Assembly: GCA_022836615.1 (NCBI GenBank)
Contig: MU405340.1
Coordinates: forward strand, 53,004-117,003
DNA: 64,000 nt
Reading direction: 5' to 3'
DNA from: Annulohypoxylon bovei var. microspora
Lineage: Eukaryota > Ascomycota > Sordariomycetes > Xylariales > Hypoxylaceae
Shown: positions 54,208-64,000 of the stretch, piece after piece
How positions within the stretch are numbered: the stretch's first letter is position 1
How the letters are laid out: each line of letters starts with the position of its first letter
Made by a program: the position numbers and the translations under genes
Notes under the pieces: generated by a model
Told to the model about the DNA's origin: nothing
Databases searched by the model: none
The model's input: only the letters and a program-made list of their open reading frames with translations

Positions 54208-55848
54208 ATGGCAGACGCGAAAGAGCTAGGCGTCGGGACTGAGGCCGACACCCACGGCCCAACATCTCATTCCGACTTCAGCGCCCATGTTCCGGAATCG
54301 CGTCCTGAAGGTTGGATATATAAGGGTTTCTGGATCGGCAAGAGAGAGATATGGTACGCGTCACCAAAAATGCAACTTTTGATGGTGGCTCTGGTGTGTT
54401 TCCTGTGCCCTGGCATGTATAATGCACTAGGCGGTCTCGGTGGTGGTGGTCAGATCGACGGAACTGTTCAGGATCATGCTTCTACTGCTCTCTACTCCGT
54501 TTTTGCAGTTGTTGCCTTCTTTTCCGGCTCCTTCGCCAACAAGCTCGGTGTCAAGGCAACTTTGGCTATCGGTGGCTCGGGCTACTGCATTTACTCCGCT
54601 AGCTTTTTGTGCTATAACCATACCCAGAACGTCGGATTTGTTATTTTCGCCGGTGCTTTCTTGGGTCTTTGCGCCGGTTTGCTTTGGACTGCGCAGGGTG
54701 CTATCATGATGTCTTACCCACCCGAGGAGTCCAAGGGTCGGTATATCAGTTGGTTCTGGATCATTTTCAATCTCGGCGCTGTCATTGGTAGCTTGATTCC
54801 TCTTGGTCAGAATATCAACAATACCGGTGGCACGGTCACGGATGGTACCTACGTTGGTTTCATTGTTCTGATGGTGGTCGGTGCTGCTCTCACCTTCCTC
54901 CTTGTCAACGCCGACAAGGTTATTCGAGAAGATGGCTCCAAGGTCATCATCATGAAGAACCCGACCTGGCAGAGTGAATTTATCGGCCTCTGGGAGTGTA
55001 TCTCTCTTAGCCCGTGGGTTGTTGCTCTGTTCCCCATGTTCTTTGCTTCGAACATCTTCTATACATACCAGCAGAATGGGGTCAACCTCGCCCACTTCGA
55101 CGTTAGGGCCCGCTCGCTTAATAACCTTCTCTATTGGCTTTCCCAGATTTTTGGCGCCGTTATCTTCGGATACGCTCTGGATTTCCCTAGGATCCGACGA
55201 TCAATGCGTGCCAAGATCTCCTTTGGCGCACTTTTCGCCCTAACCTTCATCATCTGGGGCGGTGGATACGCGTGGCAGAGACAGCAACCTTCGCGAGAAG
55301 TCGCCACGTCATCTGCATATGATAGCCAGAGGATTGACTGGACCGACTCTCGATTCCTTGGCCCCATGTTCCTCTATATCTTCTACGGCTTTTACGATGC
55401 TTGCTGGCAGACATGCATTTACTGGTACATTTCTAGACCTTCTAGTAGCTAGTCGATTGAATGAGCAAAGTCTAACTTCTTCATTAGGTACATGGGAGCA
55501 CTTTCTAACTCCGGCCGAAGAACTGCCAACATGGCTGGTTTCTACAAGGGTCTCCAGTCCGCCGGCGCTGCCATCTTCTGGCGTTTGGATGGTATTCACG
55601 TCGAGTATAACACTCTATTCGCCGTTACAGTAAGTTTAAATATCTGTTCTATAAACATACTTAGATTTGTAGCTAATGACTGATTATAGTGGGCTGTCTG
55701 TGCCGGCTCTCTCGTAATTGCCGCGCCGATTATTTTCCTTAAAATACAAGATACCACTGCCCTTGAGACTGATCTCAAATATAGCGATGAGAAACCCGAG
55801 GATGTCGTGGCAACTGCCACGCTCGAGGATAAGCGCGCTGATGTTTAA
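54208..55848 (+). CDS. UNC93-like MFS transporter
   Basis: Exons 54208-55424, 55488-55629 and 55690-55848 give 505 residues. Introns of 63 bp (TCTAAC branch) and 60 bp (GTAAGT donor, CTAATGAC branch) restore TCIYWYMGALSNSG and FAVTWAVCAGS. It is a polytopic membrane protein of the fungal UNC-93-like branch of the MFS superfamily. An early KMQLLMVALVCFLCPGMYNA and GLGGGGQ motif opens the first helix. A second signature, GLLWTAQGAIMMSYPPEESK, falls at about residues 160-180, followed by GRYISWFWIIFNLGAVIGSL. The C-terminal repeat contains GLQSAGAAIFW. The N- and C-termini are hydrophilic and cytosolic. The substrate is unknown for fungal members; animal UNC-93 regulates a potassium channel. The frame appears intact. 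Confidence 0.88.
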
Positions 55849-57592
55849 ATATTTTCTTTTGAATTAGCATGTTGTTGTGAACACGTCAAAAGTGTACTAC
55901 TGCGGATTTTACGGGTTGTAATACAGTCACTGTCTAAAGGCTGGCTGAGTAACGTTGGGTTACGAGTCGATATATTTTATGGTGGTGCATGAATAAGGAT
56001 TTGTATGAGCTTTATCATCATGGCTTTGCGGAAATATATTTATTGCTACCATCGGTTACGATTTGTGACATTTGCTATTGCTTGAGGACTATTAATCAAG
56101 AGGATATTGATTGGACTATGTATAACCTGATATCGAGGATTAATTTAGTTGTTTTCAAGAATATCAGTAAATCAGTACCAAAGCGCGACAGAATATCTGG
56201 GTATAATGTAAATTTTTTCAATTTCCTGTCTTTGTTCACAGTCGTCATTTTAAGATTTTTACCTTAAATCCACTGGTTTCGCCATGTCAATGTTAAAACA
56301 ACCTTGAGGACGGGTGGATTTGTCATGTTGAAAGAAATGCTGAACATAAAAGAATACGTACCTCACCTTCGGCAGCTCCGGTAGACCCATATTTTCCGAT
56401 CTCGGGCCGGTCCGCAGTTGACGTAACCCGGCCTATCTTAATATGTGGGAGAATGACTTCGATTTGGGGTTCACCTCTTAATGCGATTATTCTTTTCAAA
56501 GCATCTAGGAATGGAATTCTGGGACTTCCTAAACTACCTAATATGCTAAAAATGTGTCCTAAATATGATCTCGTTTAAATTTGTGAAGTTGACATTTTTT
56601 ACATCCCCCCTTTTTCTTTTCTGTTTCCTTCCTTTTTCTATAAGCACAAGTATGTCAGGCAGCACGCTAGCTCTCCCCTCAGGATACTTCAGTTGTCCTT
56701 TGAACTGAAGTTGTGCCCAGATGATGTAAATTAACTAGATAGGTAGTTTGTACGTCCCTCAGACATTTACAATTTCATCGTCGTCACCATGTGTAAGCTA
56801 CAAATAAGTACGATGTACCTTTAAACATATCAAAGTACCTTATAAGTAGGTAATTAAGCATATTCAGTTTTTATGAACTGTTATAGCTTCCTTTACTATC
56901 CAAAGGGTGCCGTTCTATATACCTAACTATTAATATATCGAAGAAGTAAAGTAACAGAAGTATTTAAACTAATATATTTTCCACTCTTTTACCTATATGA
57001 AGTAGCTACATAAGAATCACAATGTTTACTTAGGAAGGGACCTAAGTAGGTAGTTGTTCTGTATCTGTGGTCAATTCAATGATAACATGAGTTGTTTTAA
57101 CTAGGCATGACTCTTAAAACTGTAACATAAACTGCTGTCCAACGTCATGTAGAAGCTAATCTTCTAAAGAGGAAGATAGTTGCAAATATTCATGTAACAA
57201 GTTTGGCCTTTCCAGAAGTTTTGATCCTAGAATGGTGTCGACTTTTCCGACTGATACATTGTCGGCACACATATGTTAACAACTTTAGTGTCAATTTTGA
57301 AATCGATTTGTTTTCTTGTTGGAGGTAAAATCATCCACCTGTAATCTTTTGAGTAATGACTAGGTGCCTTCTTGTTTATTATACAAAAATCTCAGACACA
57401 TGAAAATGAATCTTTCTTGTCACATCTCTCATCCATTTTGCAAATTCCTTGAAAGGTGTTGAATGGACCACAACCACGTCTTAGCCTTCTATTGAAGGAC
57501 TTTCTTCACTATCTCCTTTATGTGAGACATCTATTTAGGTACCTACATTGCAATCGCTTTTATCATCCTCTGCCTTTTTAACTCGCATCACC
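55849..57592. other. intergenic, no gene seen
   Basis: A 1.7-kb AT-leaning stretch between two genes on the same strand. A 92-codon ORF at 55989-56267 is Ile/Asn/Phe-rich and not convincing. The right end is the promoter of the F-box-like gene. Confidence 0.45.
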
Positions 57593-58603
57593 ATGGCTTC
57601 GAGTCAAGGTGAGGCCTCTACCAGTACCATAGTAGAGCCTGGCAATCAATCTCTCCCACCCGAGCTCTTTATTGTTCTTCTTGAGAACATGCCCGACTAC
57701 ATGATGCCATATGTATGGTGCAATTTCCGGAGTGTCTGCAAAGCGTGGAAGGCCGAGATCGAGAAGGTGTTCCGAAAAGAATACCTCCCTAAAACCACGA
57801 TCTTCTTCCAATTACGTAGCACGCATTTCTTTCAAAGTCATCTTATATTTGACCGATTCTCCGACAAAGACACCCAGCTACGTGCAATTTTCCATCCTCA
57901 CCCATTTCGCCCCTGGTCTCCAGACCTCTGGAAGGAAATCCGCAACATGGTTTCGAATATGAAACCGACCGTACGTCGCCCTTTACGAGAAATATCTGGT
58001 GTAGTCACGGTGGAAAACGTGGCGGTTGGTGACCCTGCGATGGAGGGTCTTGAGGTACATTACACGAATGAGGAGTTGTCGATGTTGTGGAAGCCGGTGA
58101 TGAGTCAGTTGATGGGCGACGAGGTTCGCCTTAGACGTGAAGCTTGCAAGATCATTGAGGAACAATATAACCTTGAGAAGAAGTCTGAAGCCAACAATAC
58201 CAAGCCAAACCCCGAGACCGAATCCGAAGCTAAGACACAGGATGACAACACTCGTGGTACGAAGAGAAACCTGGATCCCGACAACGAACCCCAAGCCAAG
58301 AGGGTCAAGCTAGACCCTGATATGAAGCCTGAAGCTAAGGCAGCCGAGCTAGATCCCGATTCTAAGCCTAAAGTTCTTGCTAAGAAGGTCGCGCTGTACT
58401 TCTTCCTACGTAGTAGTACAGCTCTCAGAGCCGTGATGGCCCAGGTCCGAGAGTCGCGTTTACGAAAGCAATACACGATGGGTGGCGAGGTGTTCAAATC
58501 GGCCGAGGATCATGACGGGGTCCCTTCGAAATACGATATTGATATAATTACACGAGAGGTGCGCAAGGGCTTCAGATCTTCGGCATATTTCATGGAGCTG
58601 TAG
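57593..58603 (+). CDS. F-box-like protein with a probable 3' frameshift
   Basis: A single-exon frame of 336 residues from the ATG at 57593. Residues of about 21-60 (LPPELFIVLLENMPDY..., then VCKAWKAEIEKVF) resemble the F-box-like start of many fungal proteins. In these the F-box binds Skp1 in an SCF ubiquitin ligase. The central part has a charged linker with three degenerate copies of an LDPDxxPxAK unit (about 58269-58375). A C-terminal helical part follows (ALYFFLRSSTALRAVMAQVR). The frame stops at TAG 58601-58603. However, the frame one base away then runs on for 48 codons to TAA at 58744-58746 with very protein-like sequence (HRYHSALRAELRLRQTILLE, then SRLEYVVEKHKGMED). A 1-nt loss (or 2-nt gain) near 58598 would join them, so the annotated end may be a truncated form. 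Function beyond the F-box is unknown. Confidence 0.65.
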   Translation: MASSQGEASTSTIVEPGNQSLPPELFIVLLENMPDYMMPYVWCNFRSVCKAWKAEIEKVFRKEYLPKTTIFFQLRSTHFFQSHLIFDRFSDKDTQLRAIFHPHPFRPWSPDLWKEIRNMVSNMKPTVRRPLREISGVVTVENVAVGDPAMEGLEVHYTNEELSMLWKPVMSQLMGDEVRLRREACKIIEEQYNLEKKSEANNTKPNPETESEAKTQDDNTRGTKRNLDPDNEPQAKRVKLDPDMKPEAKAAELDPDSKPKVLAKKVALYFFLRSSTALRAVMAQVRESRLRKQYTMGGEVFKSAEDHDGVPSKYDIDIITREVRKGFRSSAYFMEL

Positions 58604-58746
58604 CTTCATCCGTTCTCCACCGCTACCATTCGGCACTTCGCGCAGAACTTCGCCTGAGGCAAACTATTTTGCTTGAATTGATATGGAACTCAACAGAATC
58701 AAGACTGGAATACGTTGTTGAGAAGCACAAGGGCATGGAGGATTAA
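58604..58746 (+). pseudogene. probable frameshifted C-terminus of the F-box-like gene
   Basis: An open frame offset from the F-box-like ORF, running from just before its TAG to TAA 58744-58746. The translation is helical and charged, without low-complexity bias, and ends with a plausible C-terminus (VEKHKGMED). It has no ATG or acceptor of its own at the boundary, so a frameshift is the simplest explanation. Confidence 0.5.
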
Positions 58747-59030
58747 CTGTAGTCTGTAGTTGGTGTCTTTACTCCATTGCACTAGCAAGATTGGGTGGCA
58801 AGGGTTTTCTCATGCGATTCGAGCTACTCGCAAGAGTAATGCTTGAACGTTTTCTCATAATGCACCTAGTAAGCCCATAATTCCATAGGCTAATGAGAGG
58901 AATAACCTGCCATAAAACACAATACAAGTGACCGTGAAGCACATTAACGTAGGAGCCGATACCTTAACTACTATTAGTGACTACTATTCGAGCCGGGTAT
59001 AGTGGCAAGCCCGTAAAATTAATTTCACCT
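58747..59030. other. flank between last gene and AT-rich block
   Basis: Ordinary composition. The change to extreme AT content occurs abruptly at about 59,030. Confidence 0.6.
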
Positions 59031-59120
59031 TACTAAAAATGGGATATTTTCGTAACTTATAATATATTATTTTTTAAATATTTATAAAATTTAATTAAAT
59101 AAGGCTTTTACGTAAAACTT

Positions 59121-59649
59121 TATTTTTATTTTAATATTAAAAACATATTTCTTTAATTTTTTTTAATATAATTATTAATTATTAAAATAATAAAAAACTT
59201 TTATATAATAAATATATTAAAACGAAATCGTTAAATATTATCACGAATATTATTTTTTAAAATATATAAATATAATTAATAAAAAAAAATAAATTATAAT
59301 TTTAAAATAATATAAATATTTCGTATATATTTTAATTAATATATATTATATATTATATAAAAAATTTTCTTATATAAAATAAGTTTTTAAATTTATATAA
59401 TAATATATTTAATATTACATAAATACTTAAATATTTAAAAATTTTAATAAATATATATATGGTTCGAAAATTTAAAATTTTTTTTATTAAAAAATCATTT
59501 TTTTATATTTTTAAAAAGTTTAATCGCAATGATATTTAATAATTTCATTTTAATATATTTTTTATATAAAAATTTCTTACCATTTTAATGGTTAATAATT
59601 ATATTAAAAGAAATTAAAGAAATACGTTTTTAATATTAAAATAAAAATA
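59121..59649. repeat. large palindrome (inverted duplication) in the AT-rich block
   Basis: The outermost 68 bp (59121-59188) match the reverse complement of 59582-59649 with four differences, all C/T or G/A. The similarity continues inward for at least about 145 bp per arm, possibly most of the way to the centre near 59385. This looks like two copies of one repeat inserted tail to tail, or a fold-back element. Confidence 0.75.
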
Positions 59650-59726
59650 AAAAAATAAAAAATAACTTCATATAATTAATTTATATAAAAAGGTTAATTT
59701 TATTAAATTATAAAGCTTAAAAAATG

Positions 59727-59948
59727 GAATGTTACGGCGAGTAAATTTTAAATTAAAATAAAATTTATGCGACGGTAAAACCACGTATTTTATTAATAAA
59801 AATATTTAAAATAAAAAGTTAAAAAAAAAGAAATTATAAAATGGTTTCTTTTAAAAGGTTTTTATATATTAACTTTATAATTAAAACATTAATTAACCGT
59901 TCCGTTAATATATTTTAAAAGTAACGGTAATTAAACGTCGTTACATAA
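59727..59948. repeat. left long terminal inverted repeat of a RIP-mutated element
   Basis: About 220 bp that match the reverse complement of about 63743-63960. Shared words include GTAACGACGTTTAATTACC (right copy, top strand) and a run TATATAAAAACCTTTTAAAA. Most mismatches are transitions. Confidence 0.75.
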
Positions 59949-62900
59949 CTTTTTTTTTTAAAAGAAAATTCGGTTTATAAAAAGAATTAATTATTTATTA
60001 ATACGTTTACGGTTTATTTCTTTAATTTTTTTTTTTACGGTGGGTAAATCGTTTTTATTTATTATTTTTAATATTTTATTTTTCGTAATAATTTTAATTT
60101 ATTATTAAAGTTTAACCGGGGGATTAACGGTTTTAAAATATAAATTATAAAAGTTTTTTATTTTAATTAACGTGTTAAAAAAGTCTTTAAAAATATTATA
60201 TTAAATTAAAGTTATAATTTATTTAATTTATTTTATATTAAAACTTTTTTTTAAAAAACTTAAAATTTAATATTTTAAATATTTTATATTTTTATTTTTT
60301 ATTAATTTTTATTAAAAGTAAGAAATTTATTATTTACTTTAAAATTAAATTATTTAAAGTTTTAATTAATTAACTCGTGTTTAAAATTTAATGGATTTTT
60401 ATATTTAAAAATAAATTAATTTTAAAAATGTTATAATAAAATTTTATTAATATTTTAAAAAAACTTATTATTAAGTAATTTAAGTTATTATAAAAATAAT
60501 TTATTTATTAATTACTTTTATAAATATACATTTAATTATTTATTATTTAATTTATTAATTATTTTTTTTTATTAATTTATTTGTTTTAATAATTTTATAT
60601 TAATAAAAAGTTTTTATAAACTTATTATATAATAAAGGTTTAACGCTTCATTAATAATTAAATAATAATATAATTAAGCTTTTTTTAAAAGGTTTTAAAT
60701 TTACGAATATAAATTTATTAATTAAAAATTATTTTTAAAATAAATTTTATTTTCATTTTTATAAAAAAAAACCTTATACTCGAATACGGTTAAATGGCGT
60801 ATGCGAAATTTAAGCAAAATAATATTTTTAATTAATTATTTTAAAAATAATTTACGAAAAATTATAATTTTATTTAAATGAATTAATTAAAAATTTCCGT
60901 TTAACCGTCGGATTATAAATGTTTCGTTATTAATTTACGAAGGTTTATTTCGGTGAATTTAATTAATTCGTTTAAAAAAATAACCACGAATTAAAGATTT
61001 TTATTAAATATAATCGTTTTAAAAGTTTTATAAATGTATTAAATGTATTTATAATATAAGTTTACGAATTACGCGGCGGTATAAATTTTATATATAAATA
61101 ATAATAAAAGTTTTTTATTTAATTAATTAACGATTATTAAAATTAAATCGAACCTTTTACGATTAAAAAGCATAAATTTAAAATTTATCGAAATATATTA
61201 TTATATTTATTCGTTAATAAAAAATAATTAAAATAAGTTTATTAATTTAATTTTAAAGTTTTAATTTTTTTAATATTATTTATAATAAACGTAATAATAA
61301 TTTATAAACGCTTTTATATTAAATCACGAATATTTTTTTAATATTATTATACGCATTTTATTTTAATTTAAATGCGTTCGATTTAAAAAACGGTGGAATT
61401 TATCGTATAATTTAATGTGAAATTTCTTATTATTTAAAATTATTAACCTTTTTTTTAAAAGTAATAATTTATTTTATAAAGCGTATTTATTTATTTATTT
61501 TTTAATTTATTTACGTTACGTTTTTAATTTAATGGTATTTCGATTAATTATTAAAATAACGTTAATTAACTTAATATTTTAAAATGGTTTTTTTTTAAAA
61601 ACCTTTACCACGGTTAAAATGTATTAAAAATTAAAAAATAATAAATTTATTAAAGGTTTATTAACCGGGAGTTATAAAGGATTTATTTTATTATGGAATA
61701 TTAAAAGAAATAATAAAATAACGAATTAATTATATTTTTTAATCGCTTTTTAAATGGTTAAATTAACCGTTTTTTAAAATAAAATGTTAATTATTATATT
61801 TTCCTTTTTTAAGCGATAATATAACTCGTAATTAAATCGAAATAAATGTTTATTTTAATCGGTTTAACGAAATTTTAACGTTTTTTTAATAACGAAATAT
61901 TATAACGTTTAATAATTTATAAATATATCGAATTTATTATTTAATAAAACGAGTATATGTTTTTAAAGTTTCGTTATTATTATAATAACGAAAAGCTTTT
62001 TATTATAAATAAAATAATTATATTTTAAAAAGCTTATTATTTTAAAAAAAAAATTATTAAATATTAATCCTTTAATTTATTTAATTATAAAAAAGCTTTA
62101 AAAATCATTTTATTAAAAGCGTTGGTTTTTAATTTAACCTTTTAATTCTTATAAAAGTACTTTAAAATTAAAAAAATAATTAAAGTTATTTTTAATGTTT
62201 TAAATGTTTTAATATGTTTATTAATTTAAATTTAATGCGGAGCGGCGGTGAAAAAATATAAAGGTTTTATAATTTAATTATATTTTAATATAAATTATTA
62301 ATAAAAATTATAAAAGTTTAAAAACGATTAAAATTCTTAAATTTAAATAAAAGTTTTTTAATTTTAAATAATTTTAATTTTATTTTAATTAATAATTACG
62401 TTAAAAATAAAAATAATAAACCTTAAAAACTTAATTTTTATAATTAAAAACTTGTTTTTTTAAATATTAATTTATAAGTTAATGGAATGTAAGCATTTTA
62501 ATATTTATCGTATATAATATTCGTAAAAAAATAAGTTTTTTAAATAAATTAAAATATCATTTATATACGCCATGTAAAAGTTATTAAGAAATAAAAAAAA
62601 AGCTTAATTAATATACCTTTAAAATGTATTAAATTTATTATTTAATTTAAAAAAAAGTACGCGGTATTTATACGATTTAAAATAAGTTTAAAAAATAATA
62701 AAATTTTTTAAAATAAAATTTATTTTAATATAATAAAAAGTTTAATAAATGTTAAATTTTATAAAAACCTTAATTTTAAAGATTTTTTTTAACGTTTTAT
62801 TAATTAAAAAAAAAAAGTAATAATTTTTTTTAATATAAATGTTTAATTTTTAATAATTAATATAAAATTTTAAACCACCTTTTAGTTTTTTTATAAAAAA

Positions 62901-63742
62901 AATAAAAAATTTATATTTAATTATATTAAATATAATTTATTTTTTATATAAATAATTTAATAAATATTTTTTTAAGGTTTATAAATGCTTTGTATTTATA
63001 TTATAAAAAAAGTGTAACTTAATGAAGTTAATATTTTTTTTTAAATTTATTTTATAATTAAAAGGTTAATAAAACGGTAATAAATTATTATTTTTTTTTA
63101 AAAACACTTTAATTAAATTATATAAATAAAAAAAAAGCTTTTTTATAATTTATTTTTAAATAAAATTATTTTCTTATTATAACTTTTTTTTAAAAGTTAA
63201 ATTAAACTTTTAATAAAATAAAATAAAAATATTTAATAATTTATAAATTACGTTAAAACTTTATTAAAAATGTAATATTTTTTTAATAAATATTAAACTT
63301 AAAATCAAATAAATATTTATAATAAATGGTGGTATAAAATATATTAAAAGTTTAATAAAAAATTAAAAAAAAAAAAAAACGAAATAATAATAAAAAATTA
63401 TTAATCCATTTTAACCATGAAGTTTATTATGAAATATATAAACGTTATAATGGTTTATTTTTTTTTCGAAGCACGAAATTAAAAGTAATTATAACGTTTT
63501 ATATTTTTTTATATAATTTTATCCACGTTTTTTTAAAAAATAAAAAGTTTTAATATAATATTAAAAATGTAATAATAATAAAAAAATAATAATTTAAAGA
63601 AAATTAATTATTAACGTTAATTATTTAATATAATATCGTATTTCGTTAAAAATTTAAACTTTAATATTATTTAAAATTAAAAATAATTTTTTAAGTTTAT
63701 TAAAAAAATAAATACGTTATAAAAATTTTTATTTTATATTTA

Positions 63743-64000
63743 ATGTAACGACGTTTAATTACCATTACTTTTAAAGTATATTAATAAAATAATTAATTAA
63801 TGTCCCGGTTATAAAGTTAATATATAAAAACCTTTTAAAAGAAATTATTTTATGGTTTTTTTTTTAATTTTTTATTTTAAATATTTTCGTTAATAAAATA
63901 TATGGTTTTATTATTATATAAGCTTTATTTTAATTTAAAACTTACTTATTATAATATAATATTTAAAGTTATTTATTCGTTTCATTTTTTTAATTTAAAG
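63743..64000. repeat. right long terminal inverted repeat, possibly continuing past the window
   Basis: The inverted partner of 59727-59948, giving an element of about 4.2 kb. Similarity fades near 63960-63970. The true outer end and any target-site duplication may lie beyond base 64000. Confidence 0.7.

Larger units (their letters stand above)
59031..64000. repeat. RIP-like AT-rich repeat block reaching the window end
   Basis: From about 59,030 onward the sequence is almost only A and T, with no coding frame on either strand. Remaining G/C bases often sit in CG pairs, while CA and TG are scarce and TA is abundant. That is the pattern left by repeat-induced point mutation acting on CpA. The paired inverted copies inside differ mainly by C-to-T and G-to-A changes, which supports RIP. 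The original element cannot be read through the mutations. Confidence 0.85.

Noticed and set aside
54427..55095. 222-codon minus-strand ORF inside the UNC93-like gene
   Set aside because: Antisense shadow; the plus strand encodes a complete multi-helix protein with spliced family motifs.
55989..56267. 92-codon ORF downstream of the UNC93-like gene
   Set aside because: AT-driven Ile/Asn/Phe composition with no features; likely 3' flank.
1..64000. CRISPR arrays, operons, ribosome binding sites or phage-like systems
   Set aside because: The window is eukaryotic (introns, fungal domain families); no regularly spaced direct-repeat array or prokaryotic gene organisation was seen.

Overview
The window looks like nuclear DNA of a filamentous ascomycete (Pezizomycotina, probably Sordariomycetes). 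The genes are eukaryotic with short introns, mostly about 50-75 bp, carrying GTANGT-like donors, CTAAC/CTGAC-like branch sites and YAG acceptors. The families are typically fungal: a Zn2Cys6 regulator, MFS permeases, DUF1996, GH93 and a Cdc25-type RasGEF. One end is an extremely AT-rich block that looks like RIP-mutated repeats. Exon structures were built by hand from reading frames and splice signals.

Layout: (1) 1-361, the 3' end of a small cysteine-rich protein gene. (2) 1.6-5.8 kb, a Zn2Cys6 transcription factor (-) divergent from a monocarboxylate-type MFS permease that carries a stop codon and a frameshift. (3) 6.2-9.6 kb, a membrane-anchored SGNH-hydrolase-like gene and a FAR1/MULE-derived gene that ends before the last catalytic block. 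(4) 10.1-11.4 kb (-), a secreted DUF1996 protein with six exons. (5) 13.26-14.16 kb, a 901-bp TA-flanked element with about 40-bp inverted termini and a tRNA-like relic. (6) 14.6-17.0 kb, a C2H2 zinc-finger protein whose 5' part may be split by a large insertion. (7) 17.6-25.5 kb, coproporphyrinogen oxidase (HEM13), a large disordered conserved protein and a PAF-acetylhydrolase-like membrane enzyme. (8) 26.3-28.7 kb, a single-pass membrane protein and a secreted GH93-like enzyme (-). (9) 34.3-35.8 kb, a secreted endonuclease/exonuclease/phosphatase-fold protein with a jacalin-like C-terminus. (10) 44.9-48.6 kb, an SH3-RasGEF_N-RasGEF protein. (11) 54.2-55.8 kb, an UNC93-like transporter. (12) 57.6-58.7 kb, an F-box-like gene with a probable frameshift near its 3' end. 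(13) about 59.03-64.0 kb, an AT-rich repeat block with a palindrome and a long-TIR element that reaches or passes the window end.

There is no single metabolic cluster. Housekeeping genes (HEM13, RasGEF) sit among secreted or membrane proteins, separated by long gene-poor stretches (about 5.5, 9.1 and 5.6 kb). Three genes show signs of decay: the MFS permease, the F-box-like gene and the MULE-derived gene; the C2H2 gene may be interrupted. Together with the TIR element and the RIP-like block this suggests an accessory-type, repeat-influenced neighbourhood.
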